Assembly (NCBI GenBank): GCA_905234985.1
Contig: CAJOJQ010000016.1
Span: forward strand, 1 to 58,364
Direction of reading: 5' to 3'
DNA: 58,364 nt
Origin: an uncultured Christensenellaceae bacterium
GTDB lineage: Bacteria > Bacillota > Clostridia > Christensenellales > Aristaeellaceae
The notes beneath the pieces were generated by a model. It was not told the DNA's origin. It worked only from the letters and a program-made list of their open reading frames with translations, and ran no database searches. This document shows, piece after piece, positions 50,586 to 58,364 of the stretch. Made by a program: the position numbers and the translations under genes. Numbering within the stretch: the stretch's first letter is position 1; each line of letters begins with the position of its first letter.

Positions 50586-51296
50586 ATGTTTGCGATTTAC
50601 CGCCGGGAAATGCAGAGCTATTTCTATACCCCCGCCGCTTATGTGTTCATGGGGGTTTTTCTGGCGCTGTCCAGCATTTTTTTCGGGGTCACCAATTTGG
50701 CCTCCCGATCCTGCAACCTGCTGGAGCTGCTTTCCCAGATGAGCTATTTATGGATGCTGTTAAGTCCCCTCCTGGCTATGCGGCTGATTGCCGGCGAACG
50801 CAGGCGGCACACGGATCAGTTGCTTTTGTCCTCCCCCTGCTCCTTGAGCGGGCTGGTGCTGGGCAAGTTTTTCGCCGCCTGCACGGTGCTGCTGATCACC
50901 GTGGGGGCCACGGGCATGTACGCCCTGATCGTGGCGCTCTACGGCACCCTCTATCCGGCTGAAACGGCGGTGGGCTACTTAGGCCTGATCCTCCAGGGCT
51001 GCGCGTTTTTAGCGCTGGACTTATTCATCTCCTGTTTCGCGAAAAGCCAGACCACCGCCGCCGCCGCGGGTATCGGGGTGAACCTGCTGGTATGGCTGGC
51101 GGATATTTTAGCCTCCGCCGTCACGGTGGAGTGGGTCAGCTCCGCCCTGAATTTTATCAGCCTGTACCGGCGTTTCGCCCCCTTCGCCCTGGGGCAGCTG
51201 AGTCTGTCCAACGTGCTGTACAACGTGCTGTTCATGGGCGTGATGCTGTTTTTGAGCGTGCGGGTGCTGGATGCCCGGCGATGGAGCGAGGCATAG
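50586..51296 (+). CDS. ABC exporter permease, GldF-like
   Basis: A 236-residue protein with six membrane helices of the ABC-2 permease type (FAIYRREMQSYFYTPAAYVF at the start; LSPLLAMRLIAGERRRHTDQ in the loop after helix 2 is the conserved amphipathic segment). It forms the channel with the ATPase encoded before it. The start at ATG 50586 follows AAAGGA. Confidence 0.9.
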   Translation: MFAIYRREMQSYFYTPAAYVFMGVFLALSSIFFGVTNLASRSCNLLELLSQMSYLWMLLSPLLAMRLIAGERRRHTDQLLLSSPCSLSGLVLGKFFAACTVLLITVGATGMYALIVALYGTLYPAETAVGYLGLILQGCAFLALDLFISCFAKSQTTAAAAGIGVNLLVWLADILASAVTVEWVSSALNFISLYRRFAPFALGQLSLSNVLYNVLFMGVMLFLSVRVLDARRWSEA

Positions 51297-51299
51297 AGC

Positions 51300-52769
51300 A
51301 TGAAGCGAATCAAAACATGGCTTGAAAAGTGCAAAAACAACCGGAAATTCCGCTGCGGCGGCTTTTCCGTGCTGCTGACGGCGGCGGTGGTGGTGCTGGC
51401 GCTGCTGGTCGGGCTGCTTTCGGACGGCCTGGAAAAGCGGTTTGCCCTGCAAATCGACTGCTCCTTCAACGGGGCCGCCACCCAGGGCGCTGTGACCAAC
51501 GCCGCCCTGGCCCAGTTGGACAAGGACGTGACGCTTTACGCGGTGATTCCCGCTTCCGGCGGCGACGAGACGCTCCTTTCCCTGCTGAATCGGTACGACG
51601 CCGCTTCTGACCGCGTGACGGTACGGGAAGAAAGCCTGGTCAAAAATCCGGTTTTGCAGACCCAATTCACCGACGCGGCGAATCTCCGGCAGGTGACGGA
51701 AGACTGCCTGATCGTTTCCTGTCCGGAAACAGGCCGGGCGCGGGTGCTGACGGCGGAGGATTTTACCCTGTATTCCTACAATTCCGAAACGGGCTATTTC
51801 GATCTTGCCAGCTATTCCTATGAAAAAAGCGTCACGGAAGCCATTTTGTTCGTGACGCAGAACGACGTGCCCCGGATTCAGATTTTGACCGGCCACGGGG
51901 AAATGACCGCGTCGGAAACGGAAGCCTTAGAGGACACGCTCGCTTCCGCCAATTATCAGGTGGAACGGGTGAACTTAGCGACCGGCGGGCAATTGAACCC
52001 CGAAAACCTGCTGATGATCCTGGCCCCCAAGTACGACCTGACTGACCGGGAACTTGGGCAGCTCATGGCTTTTGCCGGGGCCGGGGGCAGCTTTTTCGTG
52101 ATCTCCCAGTATTCCGATCCCCTGAACTTAGCGAATTTTCAGGCGCTGTTCCGGGCTTATGGCATCGAAGCCTATTCCGGCATGGTGATCGCCAAGGAGG
52201 AGGACACGGACAGCTACTATTCCGATTCTCCCGTGATCCTCATGCCCTACATGCAGGAAACGGACGTGACCCGATCCCTGCTTTCCGCCGGGGAGGATAT
52301 TTTGCTTCTGACCGCCGCCCGGGCTTTCCGCCTGCCGGACGCCGTGCCCGCGGGCGTGATGCTCTCCCCCGTGCTGGTGACAGGCGAAGCCTACATCCGC
52401 AACTACGAGGACGGCGCCTCCAGCGCCGCCCAGCAGCCGGGCGACGAGGAAGGCCGCTTCTGCGTGGCCTTGTGGTCGGACAAAATGTTTGAGGACGGTA
52501 CGGTTTCCCACGCCTTCATCATGGGCGATATGACCATGTTTCTGAACTACTGGATGCAGAGCAGCACCTCGTCCACCGCGTTCCTGCTGCAAATGATCCG
52601 TTCCCTCCAGGGCCAGGAGCCGGTGAATCTGGATATCCTGCCCGTCACCGCCCAGCGCGGCTCCCTGACCCTGGGCAATCTCACCGCCCCGGTGATCGTG
52701 ACCGTCATGCTGCCCTTGCTGGTGCTGCTGGGAGCGGCGCTTGTGCTGTGGCCCAGGAAAAACCTGTAA
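51300..52769 (+). CDS. GldG-like ABC-associated membrane protein
   Basis: A 489-residue protein with one N-terminal membrane helix (residues about 22-42), a long extracytoplasmic domain like the ABC_transp_aux/GldG family (VLTAEDFTLY, VPRIQILTGHGEM, LMILAPKYDLTDRELGQLMAF) and a C-terminal helix (about 462-483). It starts three bases after the permease stop. In Flavobacteria GldG works in gliding; in Clostridia these genes are common and their cargo is unknown. Confidence 0.9.
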   Translation: MKRIKTWLEKCKNNRKFRCGGFSVLLTAAVVVLALLVGLLSDGLEKRFALQIDCSFNGAATQGAVTNAALAQLDKDVTLYAVIPASGGDETLLSLLNRYDAASDRVTVREESLVKNPVLQTQFTDAANLRQVTEDCLIVSCPETGRARVLTAEDFTLYSYNSETGYFDLASYSYEKSVTEAILFVTQNDVPRIQILTGHGEMTASETEALEDTLASANYQVERVNLATGGQLNPENLLMILAPKYDLTDRELGQLMAFAGAGGSFFVISQYSDPLNLANFQALFRAYGIEAYSGMVIAKEEDTDSYYSDSPVILMPYMQETDVTRSLLSAGEDILLLTAARAFRLPDAVPAGVMLSPVLVTGEAYIRNYEDGASSAAQQPGDEEGRFCVALWSDKMFEDGTVSHAFIMGDMTMFLNYWMQSSTSSTAFLLQMIRSLQGQEPVNLDILPVTAQRGSLTLGNLTAPVIVTVMLPLLVLLGAALVLWPRKNL

Positions 52770-52919
52770 CAGAAAAACGCTCTCAATGCGCATACAGGAT
52801 ACTGTTTTTCTTTTGCAACAATATCATGCATTTTATTGTGTTCCTCTCTGTTTTATAGCGTATGCGCTTTTCCCCCAGAAATAGGAATAAATCACGCCGT
52901 AAAATGGCCGGTGAATCCG

Positions 52920-52948
52920 TTTACAATTTGTTCATCATATGGTATAAT
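52920..52948 (+). promoter_or_regulatory. Sigma-A promoter of the flavoprotein reductase
   Basis: TTTACA, 17 bases, TATAAT, 42 bases before the start codon. Confidence 0.8.
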
Positions 52949-52990
52949 CACTCCAGACTGAATAACGGTCAGACAAGGAGGAGGAACCGT

Positions 52991-55810
52991 ATGAAAAAGT
53001 ACCTGTCTCTGTTTCTGAGCCTGTGCCTCATTCTGGGCAGCATGGGCTTTGCGTTTGCGGACGCCGCTTTTACCCCCGGCACCTACACGGGCAGCGCGGA
53101 AGGGTTTGCGGGCGACGTGAAGGCCACCGTCACCGTGGATGAAAACGCCATCACCGCCATCGAGATCACCGGTGCGGACGAAACCCCCGCCATCGGCGGT
53201 GCGGCCATCACCACCATGGCGGAAGCCTATGTGGGCAAGGCCGACGCGGAAGCCGTGGACGCCGTGGCTGGCGCGACTTTCACCTCCAAAGGCGTGAAGG
53301 CCGCCGTGGCCAAGGCCCTGGCCGCCGCCGCGCCTGCCGCCGCCGCCCCCGCAGCGGAAGCGAAGGGCTTCACTCCCGGCACCTATGAAGCCACCGCTCA
53401 GGGCTTCGGCGGCGAGGTGAAGGCAGCCGTCACTGTGGACGAAAAGGCCATCACCGCCATCGAAATTACCGGTGCGGATGAAACCCCCGCTTTAGGCGGC
53501 GCTGCCATGCCCGCCATGGCGGAAGCCTATGTGGGCAAGGCCGACGCCGAAGCCGTGGACGGCATGACCGGCGCCACCGTGACCTCCAAGGCCGTGAAGG
53601 AAGCCGTTGGCAAGGCGCTGGCCGCCGCCAAGGGCGAAGCCGCCGAAGCGGCTGCCGACGCGCCTCTGGCCTTCACCGCCGGTGAATACACCGCCACGGC
53701 CCAGGGCTACAATGGCCCCACCACCGTAAAGGTGACTTTCAGCGCGGACAAGCTGGAAAAGATCGAGATCGTGTCCACCGCGGAAACCGAACACGTGGGC
53801 GACGTGGCCTTCGACATCATGATCCCTGAAATGATCGAAGCCAACGGCTCCGGCGTGGACGGCGTTTCCGGCGCCACCTTCTCCACCCGCGCCCTGCGCA
53901 CCGCCGTGAACGACGCCGCGCAGCAGGCCGCCTGCACCAACCTGGACACCTTCAAGGCCGCCAAGGTGGAGCATAAGGCCAAGGAAACCCAGAACCTGGA
54001 ATACGACGTGGTCATCGTGGGCGCCGGCGGCGCCGGCATTTCCGCCGCGGCCCAGGCCGCCCAGGACGGCAACACCGTGCTGGTGATCGAAAAGAACGCC
54101 GAGGTCGGCGGCAACACCCTGGTGTCCGGCGGCCAGTATCAGAGCGTGATGCCTTACCTGGTCTGGGATCCCGCTGATCCCGACGCCACCACCGGCGTAT
54201 ACGCCTATGACGGCCAGACCTACGACAAGGTCAAGTCCGTTCAGGGCTGCATCAACGAGCTGAAAATGATCCTCAACTGGAGCGAGGAGCCCTTCGACGA
54301 AGAATACTACAAGACCCACGAATTCGTGGCGGGCGACGCCGCCGAGCTGTCCAAGCACGGCGTACACGCGGAATACCTGCCCACCCTGCAGGCCCTGAAA
54401 GCCGAGATCCGCGAATACTTTGTATGGGCCGCGCCCCAGCTGGCAGCGGGCAAGAGCGAAAGCCAGCTCACCCTGTTCTCCACCCTGAACCTGCATATCT
54501 TCCAGACCTACTACGGCGGCCTGCGTCCCAGCGCCGACGGCAGCGAATGGATGTACGGCGACGTGGATCTGGTCAGGCAGTTCATCCTGGGCGGCCAGGG
54601 CCTGAAGGAATGGCTGGAGGCCCAGGGCTCCACTTTCATCGAGAACACCCAGCCCACCCTGATCGGCGCGCTGTGGTATCGTGAAAACGAGTTCATCGGT
54701 TCCACCGTGGACCTGGACGGCGACGGCAATCCTGAAATGGGCCGCTGGGGCAGCTACTTCGCCGCGCCCATGAAGACCCTATTTGAAGCTAACCCCGCCA
54801 ACCGCATTATGACCCGCACCACCGCCAACGGCCTCATTCTGAACGCCGAAGGCCGCGTCACCGGCGTGAGCGCCGTGATGTACGATGGCACCGAAGTGAA
54901 CGCCAAGGCCAAGAAGGGCGTTATCCTGGCTACCGGCGGTTACGCCGCCAACATCAACAAGGTGCTGGACGGCAACGTATACTGGAGCACCGAATACCTG
55001 TCCACCGCCACCAAGACCACCAACCGTTCCTCCCTCCAGGGCGACGGCATTGATCTGGCCGTTATGGTTGGCGCCGCCACCACCGGCATGGGCTTCACCC
55101 AGCTGATGCCCATCTCCTGGGTGGACAACGGCAACCTCGCTTTCGGCGGCGGCAACTACGCCTGCTGGATCAACCCCACCACCGGCCACCGGTTCGTGGA
55201 CGAGGGCTCCGAGCGCGACGTGCTGTCCCTGGCTGAATTCCGCAACGGCATGGAAGTGAACGGCACCAAGGGCGTGTTCCTGGAATTCTACAACAAGGAA
55301 CAGATGATGCCCGCCCCCATGCAGCTGGCCGAGGGCGACTATGAAGGCCGCTACTATCGCCGCACCATCGCCGAACTGCCCGAGCTGTTCAAAGAATTAG
55401 GCGTTACCGCCGATCCCGCCGTCGTCATCCAGACCATCCGGGATTATGACGCCGCCGTCATGGGCCTTGGCGAATATCCCGACGTGGGCAAGGCCATCGC
55501 TTCCCGTACCGTGGGCAACGTGCAGAAGGACGAAAACGGCAAGTACCTGCCCGACACTTACGATCTGGACAACACCGTGCTGACCATCCGCCTGATGGCT
55601 CCCTCCACCCACCACACCATGGGCGGTCTGGTGGTGGATACCAGCCGTCACGTGCTGAACGCCGAAGGCCAGATCATCCCCGGCCTGTACGCTGCCGGCG
55701 AAGTCACTGGCGGCATCCATGGCGGCAACCGTCTGGGCGGCAACGCCATCGTGGAAATCTTCGTTTCCGGCCGCACCGCCGCGCAGGCTGTGACCGAGGA
55801 CAATAAGTAA
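52991..55810 (+). CDS. Secreted flavin reductase with three FMN-binding domains
   Basis: A 939-residue exported protein. A signal peptide (residues 1-24) is followed by three FMN_bind domains whose attachment threonines are Thr96, Thr196 and Thr296, exactly 100 residues apart; motifs are AGAT, TGAT and SGAT. Domains 1 and 2 are near copies; domain 3 differs. A fumarate reductase/urocanate reductase-type FAD domain follows from about residue 338 (VVIVGAGGAGISAAAQAAQ; STHHTMGG; GGIHGGNRLGGNA). There is no haem motif and no lipobox. It probably takes electrons through covalent FMN to reduce an acid such as fumarate outside the cell. Start at 52991, after AAGGAGGAGG. Confidence 0.92.
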   Translation: MKKYLSLFLSLCLILGSMGFAFADAAFTPGTYTGSAEGFAGDVKATVTVDENAITAIEITGADETPAIGGAAITTMAEAYVGKADAEAVDAVAGATFTSKGVKAAVAKALAAAAPAAAAPAAEAKGFTPGTYEATAQGFGGEVKAAVTVDEKAITAIEITGADETPALGGAAMPAMAEAYVGKADAEAVDGMTGATVTSKAVKEAVGKALAAAKGEAAEAAADAPLAFTAGEYTATAQGYNGPTTVKVTFSADKLEKIEIVSTAETEHVGDVAFDIMIPEMIEANGSGVDGVSGATFSTRALRTAVNDAAQQAACTNLDTFKAAKVEHKAKETQNLEYDVVIVGAGGAGISAAAQAAQDGNTVLVIEKNAEVGGNTLVSGGQYQSVMPYLVWDPADPDATTGVYAYDGQTYDKVKSVQGCINELKMILNWSEEPFDEEYYKTHEFVAGDAAELSKHGVHAEYLPTLQALKAEIREYFVWAAPQLAAGKSESQLTLFSTLNLHIFQTYYGGLRPSADGSEWMYGDVDLVRQFILGGQGLKEWLEAQGSTFIENTQPTLIGALWYRENEFIGSTVDLDGDGNPEMGRWGSYFAAPMKTLFEANPANRIMTRTTANGLILNAEGRVTGVSAVMYDGTEVNAKAKKGVILATGGYAANINKVLDGNVYWSTEYLSTATKTTNRSSLQGDGIDLAVMVGAATTGMGFTQLMPISWVDNGNLAFGGGNYACWINPTTGHRFVDEGSERDVLSLAEFRNGMEVNGTKGVFLEFYNKEQMMPAPMQLAEGDYEGRYYRRTIAELPELFKELGVTADPAVVIQTIRDYDAAVMGLGEYPDVGKAIASRTVGNVQKDENGKYLPDTYDLDNTVLTIRLMAPSTHHTMGGLVVDTSRHVLNAEGQIIPGLYAAGEVTGGIHGGNRLGGNAIVEIFVSGRTAAQAVTEDNK

Positions 55811-55830
55811 TTCTTCCCCTAAATAAACCG

Positions 55831-55862
55831 ACCGGGTCAGGCGAAAGCCTGGCCCGGTTTTA
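55831..55862. terminator. Terminator of the flavin reductase gene
   Basis: ACCGGGTCAGGC and GCCTGGCCCGGT pair around a GAAA loop (one T-G pair), followed by TTTTAA. It also lies after the minus-strand toxin gene. Confidence 0.85.
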
Positions 55863-55882
55863 ATCTGGTATTATGCAAGGAT

Positions 55883-56209
55883 TCAATATGTTTCGTCCCA
55901 AAACAAATTGGGGTAATCCTGCTGCTCGTGGAACATGGCGTCAATCCAGACGGTGTTTTCTTCGATGCGATAAACAAAGAAATACCGTGTTTTTCCAATC
56001 GTGATTCTTTTGTAACCGTATTTCCGAAGCTCAGGATCGGTCAAAAAACGCAGCGAGCCTGCACCGTATTCCAGAAATTGTATGGTTTGCTGAATGGATT
56101 GCTTCAACGATCTCGCTGCCTGCTCATTGCCCAAAACTACGGCCAGATAACGAACCGCTTTCCGCAAGTGATCTTCATCTCTTGAGGTCATGATGACATT
56201 ATAGCCCAT
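55883..56209 (-). CDS. RelE/ParE-type toxin
   Basis: A 108-residue ParE/RelE-like protein: DEDHLRKAVRYLAVVLGNEQ, KYGYKRITIGKTRYFFVYRI and a C-terminal WIDAMFHEQQDYPNLF. Proteins of this family inhibit gyrase or cut mRNA on ribosomes. It overlaps the antitoxin gene by 11 bases; an internal ATG at 56191 is also possible. The pair may act for stability of this chromosome region. Confidence 0.85.
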   Translation of the reverse strand: MGYNVIMTSRDEDHLRKAVRYLAVVLGNEQAARSLKQSIQQTIQFLEYGAGSLRFLTDPELRKYGYKRITIGKTRYFFVYRIEENTVWIDAMFHEQQDYPNLFWDETY

Positions 56210-56432
56210 ATTCAGCCATCACTTTCTCTACGGCTTGCAGGGCGGGTTTCCATTCCCGCTGGGCGGACTGGAAGCGGGAAACCTCCAATTCATGCAGCAG
56301 TTCTTCCCGCGTCATGGGGGCCAAAGGGGATTTTTGCTTTTCGTACAGCGCCTTTGTCACGTCAAAAACCACCTGAACATCTGTCCCTGGCATGGCTTGC
56401 AGCATCGCGTAAACCCGTTCCGCTGTGGACAT
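56199..56432 (-). CDS. Antitoxin partner of the ParE-type toxin
   Basis: A 77-residue small protein, MSTAERVYAMLQAMPGTDVQ at the start and two helices in its C-terminal half (MTREELLHELEVSRF; ALQAVEKVMAEYGL). I do not recognise a DNA-binding fold, but size, order (antitoxin first) and overlap fit a type II pair. Start at ATG 56432, ten bases after AAGGAG; the frame runs on to 56468 without a ribosome site. Confidence 0.75.
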   Translation of the reverse strand: MSTAERVYAMLQAMPGTDVQVVFDVTKALYEKQKSPLAPMTREELLHELEVSRFQSAQREWKPALQAVEKVMAEYGL

Positions 56433-56458
56433 GAATGATCGTCTCCTTTTCCACTGAT

Positions 56459-56487
56459 ATTCTACCATAGATTCGCATGTTCAGCAA
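56459..56487 (-). promoter_or_regulatory. Promoter of the toxin-antitoxin pair
   Basis: On the minus strand TTGCTG, 17 bases, TAGAAT, about 27 bases before the antitoxin start. Confidence 0.6.
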
Positions 56488-56518
56488 CAGCTTGTTTTTT
56501 TGATACAGTACGACTTTA

Positions 56519-57028
56519 TTACCTGTGCAAAACCACCTTCGGCAGCACGGCGTCGATATCCACGAAGGCGGTTTTTTCGTTCATCCGATCTATATACACA
56601 GGCACTTCCTGAGAAGTGAACATATCCGAAGGATCGAAATAGAGGTAGCGGCTGAAAAATACGTGTATTTCTCCTGTGTCGGGATTGTGATAATGGCATT
56701 CTACCACGCAGGGGTGGGTTCCGCGGGTATTCACGTTCAGCCGCTGCTGCACGCCCGCGATACGGGCCAGCACATAATCGCCGCTTTCGACGGCACGGCG
56801 CATGGCGCTGCGACGGCGGACGTCCGCACCCAGCAACCCCAAACCAATCAGCAGGAAAACGCCGCCCATACCGCCGAAAACATAGAGGAACATCATGGGG
56901 TCGTTCGGATTATGCCCCGCGCCGACGCTGTATAAAACCAAGCCCAGCAGGACAAAGAACGCGCCCAAGGGCGAAAAAATCATCCCAATGATGCCTTTTT
57001 CCGTCCAGCCGAATTTCCGTTCGTTCAT
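56519..57028 (-). CDS. DUF3592-like membrane protein
   Basis: A 169-residue protein with two membrane helices (about residues 13-35 and 46-68), then a small beta-rich cytoplasmic or outer domain with YVLARIAGVQQRLNVNTRG and VPVYIDRMNEKTAFVDIDA. The layout resembles DUF3592 proteins. It overlaps the next upstream gene by four bases. Function unknown. Confidence 0.75.
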   Translation of the reverse strand: MNERKFGWTEKGIIGMIFSPLGAFFVLLGLVLYSVGAGHNPNDPMMFLYVFGGMGGVFLLIGLGLLGADVRRRSAMRRAVESGDYVLARIAGVQQRLNVNTRGTHPCVVECHYHNPDTGEIHVFFSRYLYFDPSDMFTSQEVPVYIDRMNEKTAFVDIDAVLPKVVLHR

Positions 57029-57273
57029 CCTCTCGCCTCCAGTTCGCTTTCAATGGCTCGGTTGTTCTGCCAGAGCCAATAACTTGTCAGCGCGCATACG
57101 CCCAGGGGAAACAGCCCCAGCAGAGGATCGACGAGCATCGTCAATGCAGCGAAAATTCCCAGAACGGAAGCGCGGCTGATCATTCGTTCCCGGTTCACGA
57201 TCAGTTGACCTCGCAGATCGGCCTTGCTCATCATGCGCAGAGGCACGCCGTTGTACTGTAACTGCCGTTTCAT
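57025..57273 (-). CDS. Small membrane protein
   Basis: An 82-residue protein with a basic N-terminus and two hydrophobic helices (about 34-50 and 52-70). It starts at ATG 57273, after GGAGG; the longer open frame to 57363 has no ribosome site. It is co-translated with the DUF3592-like gene. Function unknown. Confidence 0.65.
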   Translation of the reverse strand: MKRQLQYNGVPLRMMSKADLRGQLIVNRERMISRASVLGIFAALTMLVDPLLGLFPLGVCALTSYWLWQNNRAIESELEARG

Positions 57274-57411
57274 GGCAAACCCTCCTTCCGGCTTCGTTGC
57301 CGTGAGTATATGATAGCATATTTTCAAAACGAAAAAACAGAAAAGCGTCCACCTGTCGCCCAAAGCGCCTGAATTGTCGAATAACGCGCCAATTCCTCCC
57401 CGCCGCGCTGT

Positions 57412-57441
57412 GCATAACCCATTCTATCCGGTGCCATACTG
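57412..57441 (+). promoter_or_regulatory. Candidate sigma-G promoter of sigG
   Basis: GCATA, 18 bases, CATACTG, close to the forespore sigma-G pattern (GHATR, 17-18 bases, CATNHTA). It ends 20 bases before the start codon, so sigG probably feeds its own expression, as in Bacillus. Confidence 0.6.
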
Positions 57442-57461
57442 CTTTTGACGGAGGTGTCAGT

Positions 57462-58244
57462 ATGGCAACAGGCAAAGTAGAAATCTGCGGCGTGGATACT
57501 GCTACGCTGCCCGTACTCACCAATGAACGCATGCGCGAGCTGTTTCCGCTGGTACACGGCGGCGACCGCGCGGCGAGAGAAGAATTTATCCGGGGCAACC
57601 TGCGCCTGGTTTTGAGCGTGGTGCAGCGGTTCAGCGGCCGGGGAGAAAACGCGGACGATCTGTTTCAGGTGGGATGCATCGGCCTGATCAAGGCCCTGGA
57701 TCATTTTGACGTAAGTCAGAACGTGCGCTTTTCCACCTACGCGGTGCCCATGATCATCGGGGAAATCCGGCGGTATTTAAGGGACAACAACCCCATCCGG
57801 GTCAGCCGCTCTCTGCGGGATACGGCCTATAAGGCCCTTCAGGCCCGGGATCGGCTGGTGGTGAGCCTGAACCGGGAACCCACGGTGGAGGAAATGGCAA
57901 AAGAGTTAGGCGTGCCAAGGGAAGACGTTGTGTTCGCCTTAGAAGCCATCCAGGATCCTGTTTCCCTGTTCGAGCCGGTGTACAACGACGGAGGCGACGC
58001 CATTTATATCATGGATCAGGTGAAGGACGACAAGCACGCCGACGAAAGCTGGCTGGAGCATATCGCCATCAAGGAGGCCATGCGTAAGCTGAACGACCGG
58101 GAAAAGAAGATCCTGCGCCTGCGCTTTTTCGAGGGCCGCACCCAAATGGAGGTGGCGGGAGAGATCGGCATTTCCCAGGCCCAGGTATCCCGGCTGGAAA
58201 AAAACGCTTTGAACCATATGCGCAAGTACGTGGCGGCACAGTGA
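57462..58244 (+). CDS. sigG: Forespore sigma factor SigG
   Basis: A 260-residue sigma factor. The N-terminal KVEICGVDTATLPVLTNERM is the SigG hallmark; region 2 has DDLFQVGCIGLIKALDHFD and FSTYAVPMIIGEIRRYLRDN, region 3 has SRSLRDTAYKALQARDRL, and region 4 has MEVAGEIGISQAQVSRLEKN. The start follows GGAGGTG. In many spore formers sigG follows spoIIGA-sigE; here it stands alone beside small minus-strand genes. Its inhibitor Gin is encoded at 41618. Confidence 0.97.
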   Translation: MATGKVEICGVDTATLPVLTNERMRELFPLVHGGDRAAREEFIRGNLRLVLSVVQRFSGRGENADDLFQVGCIGLIKALDHFDVSQNVRFSTYAVPMIIGEIRRYLRDNNPIRVSRSLRDTAYKALQARDRLVVSLNREPTVEEMAKELGVPREDVVFALEAIQDPVSLFEPVYNDGGDAIYIMDQVKDDKHADESWLEHIAIKEAMRKLNDREKKILRLRFFEGRTQMEVAGEIGISQAQVSRLEKNALNHMRKYVAAQ

Positions 58245-58280
58245 GGGCAAAGGGGAATTAAAGGACACTTTAAGTCATTA

Positions 58281-58364
58281 AGGTAGGAGGTAGGAAGTAG
58301 GAGGTAGGAGGTTTATTTTGTGTTTACAAAAACTCAATCATGATGCCGGGTTCGTTTTGTAGAC
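58281..58364. repeat. Heptamer-armed palindromic element B3 (cut by the window end)
   Basis: The left arm has about four heptamers (AGGTAGG, AGTAGGA types) followed by a core that begins GTTTATTTTGTGTTTACAAA, similar to B2 (TTGTTTACAAAG). The right arm lies beyond the window. It sits 36 bases after the sigG stop. Confidence 0.75.

Overview
The window reads as chromosomal DNA of a GC-rich, endospore-forming member of the Clostridia (Bacillota). Three sporulation genes support this: spoIIID, gin (inhibitor of sigma-G) and sigG. Strong AGGAGG ribosome binding sites, sigma-A promoters with 17-base spacers, and whiA, zapA/mutS2, ispE, a Gld-type ABC exporter and rubrerythrin-like genes agree. The exact genus cannot be read from the sequence. 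No rRNA, tRNA, CRISPR array, phage or transposase gene was found.

Layout. 0.3-3.6 kb (minus): NUDIX, ECF sigma factor, anti-sigma/DUF4349 and SIMPL protein. 3.7-8 kb (plus): diguanylate cyclase, S4 RNA-binding protein, ROK glucokinase, secreted protein. 8-12 kb (minus): manA, then murB-whiA and an unusual fusion of a Crh-like HPr domain to an AadA-like nucleotidyltransferase. 12.2-17.6 kb (minus): a tight six-gene operon (membrane protein, RsuA-type pseudouridine synthase, RsmC-like methyltransferase, MalY-type aminotransferase, PepV-type dipeptidase, DUF1667). 17.8-23.7 kb (plus): cyclophilin, zapA, U32 peptidase, mutS2. 23.8-28.4 kb (plus): two-component system, ispE, DUF4340. 29-33.4 kb: sugar nucleotidyltransferase, GH105, DeoR regulator, HAD, DUF1858, ferritin-like protein. 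33.5-37.2 kb: YhaM-like exonuclease, secreted protein, polysaccharide deacetylase, spoIIID. 37.3-41.8 kb: MATE exporter, tetR-bioY pair, HdeD-like protein, small binding protein, gin. 41.8-43.5 kb: an Lsa-type ABC-F gene behind a leader carrying a three-codon upstream ORF. 44-49.3 kb: GNAT, prmA, a beta-phosphoglucomutase-like protein lacking catalytic aspartates, tldD-tldE. 49.5-55.8 kb: Gld-type ABC exporter and a secreted flavoprotein reductase with three FMN-binding domains. 55.9-58.2 kb: toxin-antitoxin pair, two small membrane proteins, sigG.

Intergenic DNA is the most distinctive part. Eight short elements fall into two families (five of type A, three of type B). Each has arrays of 7-base repeats (GAGTTGA type or TAGGAGG type) at both ends in inverted orientation around an AT-rich core. 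Three copies of a covarying hairpin sit just after stop codons. Three gaps (18.7, 28.4-29.0 and 43.5-43.9 kb) are dense chains of stem-loops; the last can fold as a four-way junction. Sporulation-type promoter candidates precede spoIIID (sigma-E like), gin (sigma-F like) and sigG (sigma-G like), consistent with how these genes are controlled in Bacillus.
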